Assembly: GCF_038396675.1 (NCBI RefSeq)
Contig: NC_088921.1
Span: 64,628,501-64,692,500 of the forward strand
Reading direction: 5' to 3'
Length of the DNA: 64,000 nucleotides
Origin: Hydra vulgaris
Taxonomy: Eukaryota; Cnidaria; Hydrozoa; Anthoathecata; Hydridae
A model generated the notes under the pieces. The model was not told the origin of the DNA. It did no database searches and saw only the letters and a list, made by a program, of their open reading frames with translations. Below, piece after piece: positions 49,381-60,890 of the stretch. Within the stretch, counting starts at the first letter, position 1, and the number at the start of each line of letters is the position of its first letter. Both the position numbers and the translations under genes were made by a program.

Positions 49381-50985
49381 ATATTCACTGTCTTTAATAA
49401 TGAATCCGGTGGGAGGATCTATAAGTTCGGAGCTAGACTCAAATTAAGTGTTGCATTGCGTTAGAAAGAACATTTTGATACTGGTTAATATCATCGTTAA
49501 TATTTGTCGGGTGTTAAATATATTTTCAAGAGCGTTAGAAAACTCGTTCTGTGCTTCTATAGCTGCTGAACTTAAACCAACAATAGACGACCTAACAGCT
49601 AGCTGACCTAACAGCTAGCTGAGCGTACAAAACGCAAATAGTGTAAGCTCGTATACTATCTAATAAAGCTGCAAACCCTGTAGGGATAAATTCATCCGAA
49701 GTTTCTGGTATTGGTCCTGCAGATAATTTGTTATTTGAATCGCTGCTTTTCCTTCTTGGACAAAACGCCTTTTATCGAAATGATATACACATGATTGCAG
49801 TCATATTTCAGAAATGTTAAATTCGTTTTTTATCTCCTCATGTTGGCTATTATCGATATCGATTTTCCATGGATCAAAATTTGTTGTTGATGTACTTTGT
49901 ACTTGCCTGGTCCTCCTTTTATATTAAACTTAAAATGGTCAAAAGGATCCCATCCACCACATATAGTAGTATCGATGGCAACCATTTTTTTATTATTTAG
50001 CAAGTCTCCTATATCTAATACTTTGTCTCCTCTGTTCATAACGTTCTATAGATAAAAATATTATTACAGCAGCAGTAAGAACTAAGCTCCATGATTTATC
50101 AGTTACCCACATAGCAGTCTAAGCTCACTTTTCACACAGCCACCATATAAAACTTCATATCTTTGAACGTTTTTCCATGCTTTTTTACCAATACACCGTA
50201 GTGTGTTTGCAAAATATTTAAGCATTCCTTTTTTCCTTCTTTTTTTATTATATCTACCTCTCCACCATCCCCAACGTCTACACGATCTCCGTCTTTATCA
50301 GGTTTGTCTTTGTCTGGTTTGTCCCCACCTTTGTATCATCAATCACAGCTCCTTTTACAGCTTTTATTATAAGAATGTTGCAGCGTCAGGAGTCTACCCA
50401 AATCTATTTATTATATAACTAATTGTATCAACCAAAGTTTCTCTCACTTTATAAAACCTATCGCAAATATTAGCTAATGCGAATTCCGACATGTTACCCA
50501 GCTTTTCATAATCTTCCGTTGTTTTAAAAAGTTTGCTTTTGCTTTATTTAGTAGTTCCTTTTGAGTTGTAATTTCAGAGTTTTTAGCCTCATTAGCTGCT
50601 TTCAATTCTTGATATTTCTTTTTAGAGTTTTCAAATCTTTCATTCTTTTCAAGTACTTTATAGTGTGATTCGTTTATCCTCCCTTTTAAACTTGCAGCGG
50701 CTTCTGTGCTCGTTTTTTTCTTCTGCCAAAAATCTTGATGTTCCTTAAATATCCTCTCCTAATTTAACCTTTTTCCATGGAATGACCACTTAATTGTACT
50801 TAGTCATGGGGAAACGTTTCTGTTGGGTGTTATAAGTTCTCGGTATCTGTTTTAATGACAGTGTCAAAAAGAATTCTGCAGATGGGTGTAAAAACGTTTT
50901 TATAAAAGAAGGTGTAGAAGTGCGTGATCTTAAGGTGGTGCAAAAGAGGGCATCAAGAGCAATGGTCCCCGCAGGGTCTTTGGGT
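49381..50985 (-). pseudogene. Decayed coding region of unknown family (coiled coil plus globular part)
   Basis: The minus strand preserves long stretches of protein-like sequence in shifting frames. From about 50,760 downward: FKEHQDFWQKKKTSTEAAAS, a Lys/Glu-rich heptad region (YKVLEKNERFENSKKKYQEL, ITTQKELLNKAKANF), DYEKLGNMSEFALANICDRF, then charged KPDKDKPDKDGD. From 50,039 down: MNRGDKVLDIGDLLNNKK, AIDTTICGGWDPFDHFKFNI, GPIPETSDEFIPTGFAALLD and SSAAIEAQNEFSNALENIF. A 16-bp tandem duplication (49,592-49,623) accounts for one frameshift. The first half would form a coiled coil, faintly reminiscent of F-BAR-type helices. I do not recognise the second half. It may be one gene or two neighbouring relics, host-derived or from a large mobile element. 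Confidence 0.45.
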
Positions 50986-50999
50986 GGCGCCAAAGCCGG

Positions 51000-52080
51000 C
51001 TTTACATCAACTACTTTAATTTCAATTATACGTTTGCCTTTTTATTGCACGTTCCAAAACTAGTTTCAAGGGATTTGTTAAAACGAGCAAAACAAAATAC
51101 ACTTTTTAAGCTTTAACCGCTTGGTTTGAATTATTAAGCGAAGCTTTTTTTATTATTATCTAAAGAGCAATTATTCTCTAAACTTTTCAAAATTTAGATT
51201 TTTTTTTTAAATATACAGATAAAAATTTAATTTTAATAAATTTTAAGAAATAATAATAAATTTCATAATAAGTTCTTGCTTTTAAACTACACATTCAAAT
51301 TTATATCCAGTTTGCTATTTAATATTCTGTTCCTTATAATATTAAACGTTCGAAAAAAGCTTTTTAAGTCGAGTGAAAGCTTTAAAATTAAAAGTATATC
51401 GTTATGAGTTTAACATTTATCAAATGATTTTTAAAATAAAAACGCAAAAAATAATTTGAACCTAAAAGTTTTCAAAAATTTTTAAAAAGTTTTTTTTTTT
51501 AATAATATATTTATAAAAAGAATAGTATTTTTTGAATTAACTTTTTTTGTGTGTGTTTCCTAGTAATGGATTTTTAGGACGCCGCTTAAAGAACGTATGC
51601 GAATTTTTGTGTATTGTGTTTTAATTTTTTACCTTATTTGTAATTATGTAGGAAAAAAGATTTATTAAATAAATTGACTAAACTCATATCACAAATTTAC
51701 ATATTCAGAATAGTTCATCAAAATTTCATTTTCACTCCTTTCCTCATGCTTATTAATTTTTTTTTTCATCGCGAACATTTTTTGGTATTTTTAACGATGT
51801 TTTTACAGTATTTTATTTGCGCTAAGTACACGATATTGGGCGCATGTATTAAAATGAGATTCATAATTCTTATGAGGCTATTTTTTTTGTTGTTATGGAT
51901 ACCTTACTTTGCATAGCATCGCAACAACGTATTTTTGGTAGTTGTTAGTAATTTTATTACTTAAAATTTTAATTGCTAACACTTGTAGTAACTTAATTAC
52001 CAACAAGAATTAGTAGCCCACGCGGCATATATATTATAATATTAAACTTTTAAATACAAAATATTACTGAAGATATATTA
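51000..52080. repeat. Dispersed repeat, copy 2, within AT-rich sequence
   Basis: 51,220-51,345 matches 12,480-12,700, and 51,360-51,690 matches 29,935-30,300, so these may be parts of one larger repeat family. No gene. Confidence 0.6.
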
Positions 52081-52320
52081 AAATTTATTCAGCCAAAAAA
52101 TGCTGGATTTAAAGACGTTGATTTTAGGCATGCTGTTCAACGATTTGTTAACTTGTATAAAAAAAAATGAAAATCTGCGAACTATACTGTCAAACATTTT
52201 GAAAAGTAGGTCATGAACAGGCTTAATGAATATTTAATTGTCAGAAAAAAAGACAATGAACCAACTGCAAGTAGACGTGGTCAAAAACCAGTTACATTTG
52301 ATGATGAATCTAATAAAACT
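52081..52320 (+). pseudogene. Short protein-like relic, unknown
   Basis: ITEDILKFIQPKNAGFKDVD and FRHAVQRFVNLYK, a stop, then MNRLNEYLIVRKKDNEPTAS. This is protein-like in composition but unrecognised. It ends in a low-complexity run of AAACTGATGATAAATCTAAT-like repeats (52,300-52,420). Confidence 0.35.
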
Positions 52321-52436
52321 GGCGTTGATATACAACTGATGATAAATCTGATAATAAAATTAATGATAAATCTATAATAAAAATCGGAAATAAAACTGAT
52401 GATAAATCTAATAAAAATGGCGTGTATTTGACTTAC

Positions 52437-52745
52437 TTGAATCTTATTCATCCAATGAATTATTTGGGCAAATTTGTCAGCCTTTAAAAAATCCTCCATT
52501 TCATTAAGCACGATATTTCTTAAAGACGGCAATGATTTAGTTGCTAATCTTGGCGGTGCATGTGGAGTCGGAATTTGACTCGGATTTACACAAGAAAATA
52601 CAGATGGTGGATGTTTTGGTCTTAACTTTCCATAAGCTAAAACTTTTTTTAAATCTTTAGGCCAATGATCTTTGCAAATAAAAGTATTTGGGCTATCTGG
52701 AATATTCTCACGAGGTATAGCACTTATCTATCTTTTTCGTCCATC
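52437..52745 (-). pseudogene. THAP-like domain exon
   Basis: Minus strand: IPRENIPDSPNTFICKDHWP, KDLKKVLAYGKLRPKHPPSV, F, then a linker rich in Pro and an amphipathic NEMEDFLKADKFAQIIHWM. C..HW, the GKLRPKxPPSVF ending and the context resemble the second half of a THAP zinc finger. A GTAAGT donor follows at 52,436. A TAG lies just upstream (KR*IS) and the first CxxC half is not found. Likely a fragment of a THAP-bearing transposon gene. Confidence 0.55.
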
Positions 52746-52749
52746 TACA

Positions 52750-54010
52750 TTTTTTTTTTTTATTTAGAAGGCGAAAAACTTTTACAGACTTTGTAACATT
52801 GTAGTTACCTCTGCATCCAGTGGCACAACACTTAAAAAACATTTATAACAATCTAATTACTTAGCTCTAAAAGTGAAGCAAATTTAATATGCATATGAGT
52901 GAAATTTATCATATAAAAAATTAAAAGACCACGTTCTGGAATGCGCCATATTACAAATGTATATTTAAAAACTCGCCTTCAGTTTTTTAAAAGCCGTAGG
53001 TTTACTCAGCCTGCCACTATTGTAGGCCATGTCTTAAATGAATTCATCATTTTCATATCTCTTATTAAGGTTTTACCGTGTTCACGTCTATCTTTACAGT
53101 AAGATACTGCAAGCATGTTTTCGCTAACTATAAAGTTTATTATATGTTAATATCAGTATAAAGTTTACTGTGAGATTCTATACGAAGTTATTTAATATGT
53201 GAGTTTTTTGTTTTGAATTCTTTTTCCAATTTTATAATAACTATGAAAATTTTTTTCCAATTTAACTTTTACTTTGTTTTTAGTTGAGTTTTTTTTGTTT
53301 ATTTTTTATCAAAATTTTTTTTTTATTAACCTTTTTTTTTTACATTTTCTTGTTTTTACTTTAATTTTTCAATTCAATCTTTTCTATTCCTTAAAGTAAT
53401 ATACTTTATTATTACTATTATTGTTATGATTTTTATTTTTTATTTCACTTTTTTTCCCTTTCTTTTCCAAGGTTAAATAGACGCTTCGACCGTTTGCGAT
53501 GTCATTGCAAACAAATATGAACCAAAAGTCTAAGAAATCTGACTAGATAATAGTTCCTTCTTAATCTAGTTATTAAGCTGCAATTAAGACTAAATCTCTT
53601 TAATGATAGATATATAAAAAACATTTATTATATCTATGTTACTTTGTATAATTTGCATGGTATCTAACTTAATACTGTTATAGTATATAAATTGCATTAA
53701 TAACCGCCTTTCAAGTAAGATTCCTTAATTTCATTTCTCAATTGATTTTTTTGTTGTTGTTGTTGTAGATATTGTATTTTAGTTTCCTGTTTGTCTGTTT
53801 CAAAAGTTTTTTGTTATTATTATTTATTATAAATAATTGTTTAATAAATGGTATTTGTGGACCTAAAAAAAGACAGAATACCAAGAGAAGTAGTGAAGTA
53901 GTTTTTGATGTATTTAGATATTAAAGAACGACTGACGACAAACAATATAACTATGTATAAAATTGTCATCACAACAATCAAAACAAAAGTTGGAGAGATT
54001 AATAGTTTCT
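52750..54010. other. AT-rich non-coding stretch
   Basis: T-rich runs at 53,200-53,470. No gene or element recognised. Confidence 0.45.
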
Positions 54011-54092
54011 ATTCATCAGTGGTCATTCATCCCTCCATCAATTCATCAGTGGTCATTCATCCCTTCATCTATTCATCAGTGGTCATTCAATT
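54011..54092 (+). repeat. 30-bp tandem repeat, about 2.7 units
   Basis: ATTCATCAGTGGTCATTCAT recurs at 54011, 54041 and 54071, exactly 30 bp apart, with CCCTCCATCA/CCCTTCATCT between. Confidence 0.95.
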
Positions 54093-54136
54093 CGTCCCTT
54101 TTTATTATTGCTTTTATATTTCTTTAATCGTCTCCA

Positions 54137-54196
54137 AAGAGTTTAATGTCATTTTAACAAGCTATTTTATGCTTGTTAAAATGACATTAAACTCTT
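54137..54196. repeat. Perfect 26-bp-arm hairpin
   Basis: Arms 54137-54162 and 54171-54196 (starting AAGAGTTTAATGTCATTTTA) are exactly complementary, with an 8-bp loop TATTTTAT. Confidence 0.95.
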
Positions 54197-54199
54197 GTT

Positions 54200-55566
54200 A
54201 ATGATATACTCTTGATTGCAGAGAAAGAAAAAGAATTAATACTAAGATATCTTTATAGAAAAGATGAAACAGAATGAAAATGGCTTGAGATAAACTAATA
54301 AAGACCAAAGTTATGCTTTTTAAAGTCAAGAATAAAAAGTAGAAAAATACTTGAAACTGTCCTTGTGAAGTGTGAAAAGAAGTTCAAAATTAAAATTGCA
54401 CCTTGATTTATTAATTGACCATTTGTATTAAAATGTGATTAAACAAACAAACAAAAAATTCGTTAATTTTTAAGGTCACCGCCGGCCCAATTTTGGTCCA
54501 AATTTGTTAGATGTTTCAAACGCCAGGTGGGGACCTTTTTTTATTCTGGTAAATCGTATATATTGGATTGAATATTAATCAAAGAAAAGGAGCATGTTGT
54601 AAAAATTAAAAAGTTAATGTGCAGGATCGTAAGAAATTAGTAAAAAATTAACATTTTTGTTCAAAAAATGGTGTTTATTACTAGGTGGTGCATAAAAAAC
54701 GTTTTCTAAATAACTGTTTACACAAAATAAACTATAACCTAGATAGTTTTTATAATATTGTCAAATGAGGTCTTAAAAAAATTATTATTGAACTATGGGG
54801 GTAACCACACCCTGACACTAACCTTAGTGGCCCCTACTTAATAAACATTAGAGCGCGATAAATTCAAATTTCGGAAATTCGATCTTAAAAACATTGTTTA
54901 AAAATTTAAAAGGTACGACTACTCCAACAATCTGCTAATAATTATCAAATAATGTCAAGACAAAGTATTTAAAACTGCATTTGGAATACTGATAACAAGT
55001 AGTCTTTTAAAATATTTGCTTAAGTATCATTCGAAAAAAGGCGTATTTATTTGAAAAAAAAACTGATATAAAACTTAACTCGAATAACTTTTGCAACAAA
55101 TAAAGAATTAATTCTTACCTTTCAATTCAAAAGATCTAGAGACAAGTTAACTCCGCCCAAAAAGTTTATTGTTTGTACTGTTGGACCCAGTAAAATCGTA
55201 AAATGCTCTGGTTTTGTAAATTGCCCTGAGTGAAAAAACCCTGATTAGATAGAGGTTTCAAAGATGGTTTATTCACGAACAAATCTATAAGGTAGGAATT
55301 TATGAACTTATAAAATTTTTACAAATTTAAAGTTTTATTTTGTATACCACTCGTACTAATCTTATCATTTTTAGTATTATTAATTATTATTACGTCTGGG
55401 TTTGTAGCATTTGAAATAAATTTGAAATTTGAAAAAAAATTATCTTTTGATTTAATTAAAAAACATTTCTTATTATCTAGCAATGAAATAAACGTAGCAA
55501 CAGTACTTCGGTTGTCGTGGTGTTAGCGTGTGTTTTATGGTGTATTGTTGTAAATGTGTAATTATT
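54200..55566. other. Non-coding stretch
   Basis: Small GC-rich patches (54,477-54,535, 55,180-55,240) may be decayed element ends. No gene seen. Confidence 0.4.
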
Positions 55567-55750
55567 AGGGGCCATCCATATATTAAGTACGCACCGAGGG
55601 GAGGGGGTATTCCAAGTTGAGTACTTTTCTTACGAGTGCGTATGGGGGAGAGGGAAAGGTTTCAACAAACGTGTGTACACAAACGCAAAAAATTGAGGTG
55701 GCAGTTCACGCTCACTTGCCCATTTAGAAAAGGTTATTGCCGCTCACGTT

Positions 55751-57586
55751 TAGGGATTTCAATCCTGGGATCAATCCCGGGATCCCATAATCACAAAATA
55801 AAATAACATCTTCATAGTATTAAATAGAATTTGTTAAATAAAGGCAGTTTATATTACATTGTTACATGCATGGGAGAAAAACATGTTTATTTAACATGTT
55901 AATTAATGTTAAGAAATTATGTTAGAAATAAGGAAATATATTATGTTTTATGTGCTTTAAAATACCATATATATTATGTTTTATGTGCTTTAAAATACCA
56001 CTTAAGGAAGCACAATGCGTCCAAAGTTTCATTGTCCAAACAAAATGAGTTTTTATATTAATAGTTCGAGCGGAAGAAAATTTCCGGTCAGCCTCGACAC
56101 TTGTCGGTCTCAAGGTCATTAGGAGTGAGTAACCTCTTTCTAAATAATTGACACGTGTACCACTATTTTTAAGTAGTGTCATTTCTTTTTGAATTTTTGA
56201 TATAAATGTCTCATGTCTTACTGGTTGCATTGGTGATTGTCCTTCTATAATAACGCAATTATATTTTTTATCAATGCTTAAAGGATTACTTACAGACTCA
56301 GGTACCATTTAAGGTTCCTTTAAATATTCAGCATATCAGAACCAACTGACGCTCTTACTAGAGCAGGATTGGATGCGTTAAATTATTGCAGGAATTTCTA
56401 CCAAAGGTTTTTGACAATTAAATGAAGAAGACACTGTAAATACTTTAGCTTCGATTTCAAAGAAGCTTCGACTGTTACGCAGGTTTTGCAGAAATCTACT
56501 CATATCAGTTCGGCGTTCATATATACAAACCATCAAGGCTGCACACATTTCTTTGCTTGTTTTATTGTTCAGTTTTTTACTTTATAAAATAGTTTAAGCG
56601 TTAACAGAAGGCTGCTCCACCGTGTCTTGCAGTCTATTATTAAAGAAAGTTGTTTTTCAAACTTAGCCTTAATATATTTTTGTAAGATATCGTTCTTGGT
56701 AGGTGATCGTCTAAATATTAGCACCAATATGTTTATTTTTTTAATGACTAACCCATAATGAAATATATTTAGTTCAGTTTTTATATTTTCATGTTTGTAG
56801 ACCAGCAAATCTGCCTCAATTTTTTCATTCTTGGATAAATCACTGTCAGAAAAATTATTTTTAAATTTTGGCTAATTTGCATCGTGTTCTTTCTTTATAT
56901 TAAGAATATCATTTACAGTTGGTTTACATTATTTGTCAAAAAAAAAGAAAATCTCTCTCCTCCTCGCGCTTTAATTTGATGAAGTAAATCTAGTCTTATT
57001 TTTTTGCTGTAGTCTACTACATAATTAGGAATTGTGTTAACTGACGTTGGTAGATTTCAGAATACCATAGCAATTAGAGCTGCACGTAGACCTGTAAAAG
57101 AACAAATCACAATAAATGAAAGTCCGTCAGTCGCCGTTAGGCAAGCAACCGTACCATTAAGTTTTTTAACTTTTTTTGTATTCTGTTAATGGTTTAGATT
57201 TCTTTTTTGATGTTTAATCTGATGTGCTTTATTTGGTAATATTAGGTTGGGTTGGACTTTCGACCTTCACATTATGCACAAACAAAATGTGTAAATGAAG
57301 TCCTTTTGTTGAACCACCTACGATTTTTAAAATCTTCTTGCAGTTTGGCAGCTTAAACATTGCTGTCTGGCTTTCCACATCCCGTAAAAAATATTTCAAA
57401 ACAGCTGAGTTACTGTTGTTTGTAAAATCCGCGTACGTCATACTTGTTTAAGTTTTAATGTTTGGGGTCTACCTTATAAGAAACGCTTTTTTTTTCAGTT
57501 TAAATAAAGCTTGTTTTTCAGAATTTAGACAATCCCGGAATATCGGCATTATAAAAAAGACTGGGATCCCGGGATTGCAATCGCTA
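55751..57586 (-). mobile_element. hAT transposon 4 (nested, dead)
   Basis: 1,836 bp with ends TAGGGATTTCAATCCTGGGA and complement of TAGCGATTGCAATCCCGGGA, followed inside by more GATCCCGGGAT words. Perfect 8-bp duplication. Carries a minus-strand BED-finger transposase relic. Confidence 0.95.
55924..57441 (-). pseudogene. BED-finger hAT transposase, decayed
   Basis: Begins MTYADFTNNSNSAVLKYFLR. The BED finger reads LPNCKKILKIVGGSTKGLHL, HIL...H; the first Cys of the pair is replaced (AMFKLPNCKK). Later blocks: FYKVKN preceded by IIDCKTRWSSLLLTLKLF (the TRW region), VRHETFISKIQKEMTLLKNS, and the C-terminal LRPTSVEADRKFSSAR, INIKTHFVWTMKLWTHCASL, which corresponds to the hAT dimerisation helix. 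Much of the catalytic core is deleted and several frames are used. Confidence 0.85.
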
Positions 57587-57739
57587 CTCACGTTTATGTC
57601 CTGTTTAGGTTATAAAGTTTGAACAGCGCAAACCACCAAGCGTATGCACGCATGGGGGGGGGGGGTATAAAAATATACGAGGTACAACAGGGGGTAGGGG
57701 TAGATTTTTGTATACGTAATATATAAATGGCTCCTTATT

Positions 57740-58785
57740 TTTAAATTTCATTTACTTTTTTATTTTTTATCATAAACTATTATATCATGTTTGTAGGGAT
57801 AATATTACTTGTTTAACCGATAATTGGGAGATATTAAAGAAAAGTAAGAACAAGGACTCTAAGGCAGAAGAGAAATCTAGGGAAGAAATCAAGAAGAAGG
57901 GGAAGCAGGCTTTTTGGATCGGTAAAAATAATATCAAACAAATTTTAAATTAAACGAGCCTTGTGAAACTTCTTTATTATGCTAATATTAAATTTTTAAA
58001 GGACTAAAAGACAAGTTGCTTTATGACCATGGGGAACAAAGACACGAGGTATAAGTTGGAAAATAGAGAAAAGAAATTGTTAACAGATTTAAATATTAAT
58101 ATATTATCTTAAGTAGGCCAATCAACTACAGAACTACCCAGCAATCTCTCCATGCATGGCCAATCATCGTGCCATGACAGGACCACAATTGGCAAATAAG
58201 CAAGAACCAGGCCAAGTGTTGCTCATTGCTTAACGCATGGTCCATGCATGGCAGCAGTTTTTGGCCGACGTTTAACCGTTGCTTTGTCATTGCTTATTTT
58301 TTTATGATACTTTTAGTTCATTTTGTTTGTTTTTACGTTGTTTTTAATAACGGTAATAACTTCAACAAATCCAAGAAATTAACTCAAAAGGAAGACTTAA
58401 AAAGACGGAAAATTTAATTGAAATGAGTCGGCGTTTACCAACGTAAAAAAGGGATACCAATAATAAAAATAGAATAAAAGCTCGACCACCATTTTTATTC
58501 GATGATGTTGACGTTTGATATTTCTTGATCTTTTTCGCCTGTCAAACTTCATTTTCTAAATATAAAATAAGACATTTGAATACTTCATCACTTTTTTTTT
58601 TAATAATGAAAGAATATTAAAGTAGTTAGACTTACATTTAAAAAATTAGGTCCACTAACAATAAAGTATCATTAACTTTACATTGTTGTCACTGACATAA
58701 GCATGTAGCTTTTTATGGTAATCAACATGAATCAATAAGCTATTAAATTATGATGATGAAGATGATAATAGTAATAACGATGATG
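57740..58785. other. Non-coding stretch
   Basis: 58,130-58,270 has several CCATGCATGGC words in both orientations (a loose inverted pair). No gene supported. Confidence 0.45.
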
Positions 58786-59190
<405 letters not shown>

Positions 59191-59384
59191 GTTGCTGTTA
59201 CTTTTATTATTATTGTTACTGTCAATTACAACAATCTAAAAAAATAACAACAAAAACTTACTAAGCAAATATAGATTTTCCCTCTAATTATGCAGCTTCC
59301 ACAAATCTCACTAAATTATTGCCAGTCACTCTGCCACACACAGATTTGTTGCTGTATTTTGTATTTATATACACAAGTTTTAGA

Positions 59385-59941
59385 CGTTAAATACGGTAGA
59401 TAATAGAATCAAAAACCTATTTCGACGTTTGAAATTTTGTGTAAATTGATGATAATAAATCGTTGTTTTAAATAATTGCGTAGCGTAATAAACAAGTATT
59501 ATATTATAAGAATATATATTTATAATTTACTTTATATTAGACATGTAATGTATAATGTTGTGTTTACTAATTTTGCCTTATCGCCTGGTGATGCGGGATT
59601 GATTCCTCTTGAGCGCTTATGTTTTAAAACATCGACTGACTAAATAGGAAGAACACCCAGGGATTGTACATACAGCAAATGACTAAATAGGTAGAATATG
59701 CAGGTAGTGTTCATACATCGACTGACTAAATAGGTAAAACATGCTAGGAGTCTAAATACAGTGACTAAGGGTTTCGGTTTAGGCAGGCAATAAGTTAAAA
59801 AAATAGTTTGTGTTAAGATGTGTTTTAAAAGTCAAGGCACATACTTATTTTGTTATATTCAGGTAATCAATTTACACAAAACTTCAAATATCGGAATAGG
59901 TTTTTGATTCTATCATCAACCGCTAAATACAATACCAACGT
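59385..59941. mobile_element. Foldback/MITE with 66-76-bp inverted arms
   Basis: Left arm 59,385-59,450 and right arm 59,866-59,941 share ATAGAATCAAAAACCTATT, TTTGTGTAAATTGAT and more. The interior contains the 43-bp tandem repeats. Confidence 0.85.
59637..59775 (+). repeat. 43-bp tandem repeat, three units
   Basis: TGACTAAATAGG recurs at 59637, 59680 and 59723, exactly 43 bp apart. Related sequence also occurs at 26,315-26,395. Confidence 0.9.
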
Positions 59942-59959
59942 TAAATTGCTCTCAGTCTG

Positions 59960-60888
59960 TATTTTATCATGTTTTTTTTTGGCAATTCGGCGTTTTGGCA
60001 TATTAGATTTCGGCGATTAGAAACTCTCCTCTATTATGTGATTGATGCAAAGTGCTAATATCTAAAAAAGGTATTAAATACAGATAAAACTTATCTAAAT
60101 CATTATAAAGAATGTAATAAACTTCTAAGATAATTAGATTATGTGTTTTTAAAAGTATTAATAAATCACGTCTAGTCTGGAATGTCAATTTTCTCAGAAA
60201 AGCATAACTTTAAAGTATTAAATGTATTTTTTTACCATATTTGGGTTATTTTCTTATGCAACCAAGGTAAACTTATTATAATTTCAGCTATAGAAAGAGT
60301 TTAAAAATGCTGATTTTAACAAAAATACATATAAATAAATAGTCACTGAACCAAAATGTATTCGTTTCTACGAACTATGGCGATTACTAAAATTTTAATT
60401 CTTTGAAATTGCTATTACGCTAGTGTATAATAGCTTGTCGATTCTGAACGACCGTGGCATAAGTCCAATAAATTACGCAAGTCTTTATATTTTTTCATTT
60501 TCATATATCGTCATCTTTTTTTTTTTTTAACATAAAAAAAAGTGGATTTACGAAAAAACAGACAGGGGCTCAAAGAAGATACGGAGGACTAAAGCCACCA
60601 CAATATTTTCATAGATATGTGGGCTTTACAAGTTAAAAATAAAATAACATAGTTGAAAACACTTTGTACATCTTCGATATATTAAAAAGGTTAAGGTTTG
60701 CATAATTTACATTTAATCAGGAATGTAAATAATATAAATATAATTTTTGCAATAGCCATTGAATTATACTGGTAAACTCTGTTAAATATTAAGATAAGAA
60801 CCAATTAAAACAAGTAAAAAACTAAAGATAATGGAACTCGATTTTTGTTTCGAAAAATCAAGAAAATTATTTATCTATTAGGTCTAGG
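59960..60888. other. Non-coding stretch
   Basis: No gene or terminus recognised before the mariner. Confidence 0.45.
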
Positions 60889-60890
60889 AA

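Larger units (their letters stand above)
55743..57594. repeat. 8-bp target duplications CTCACGTT of hAT 4
   Basis: CTCACGTT at 55743-55750 and 57587-57594, directly outside the inverted ends. Confidence 0.96.
55567..57735. mobile_element. MITE split by a hAT insertion
   Basis: Ends AGGGGCCATCCATATATTAA/TATATAAATGGCTCCT, with GTACGCAC and GTATGCACGC further in. TTATT borders both ends. Removing the inner hAT leaves about 330 bp, a plausible MITE length. The family of its parent is unclear. Confidence 0.7.

Noticed and set aside
53905..54201. 98-codon frame containing SSVVIHP repeats
   Set aside because: The repeated peptide is the 30-bp minisatellite; the remainder crosses a hairpin and lacks homology.
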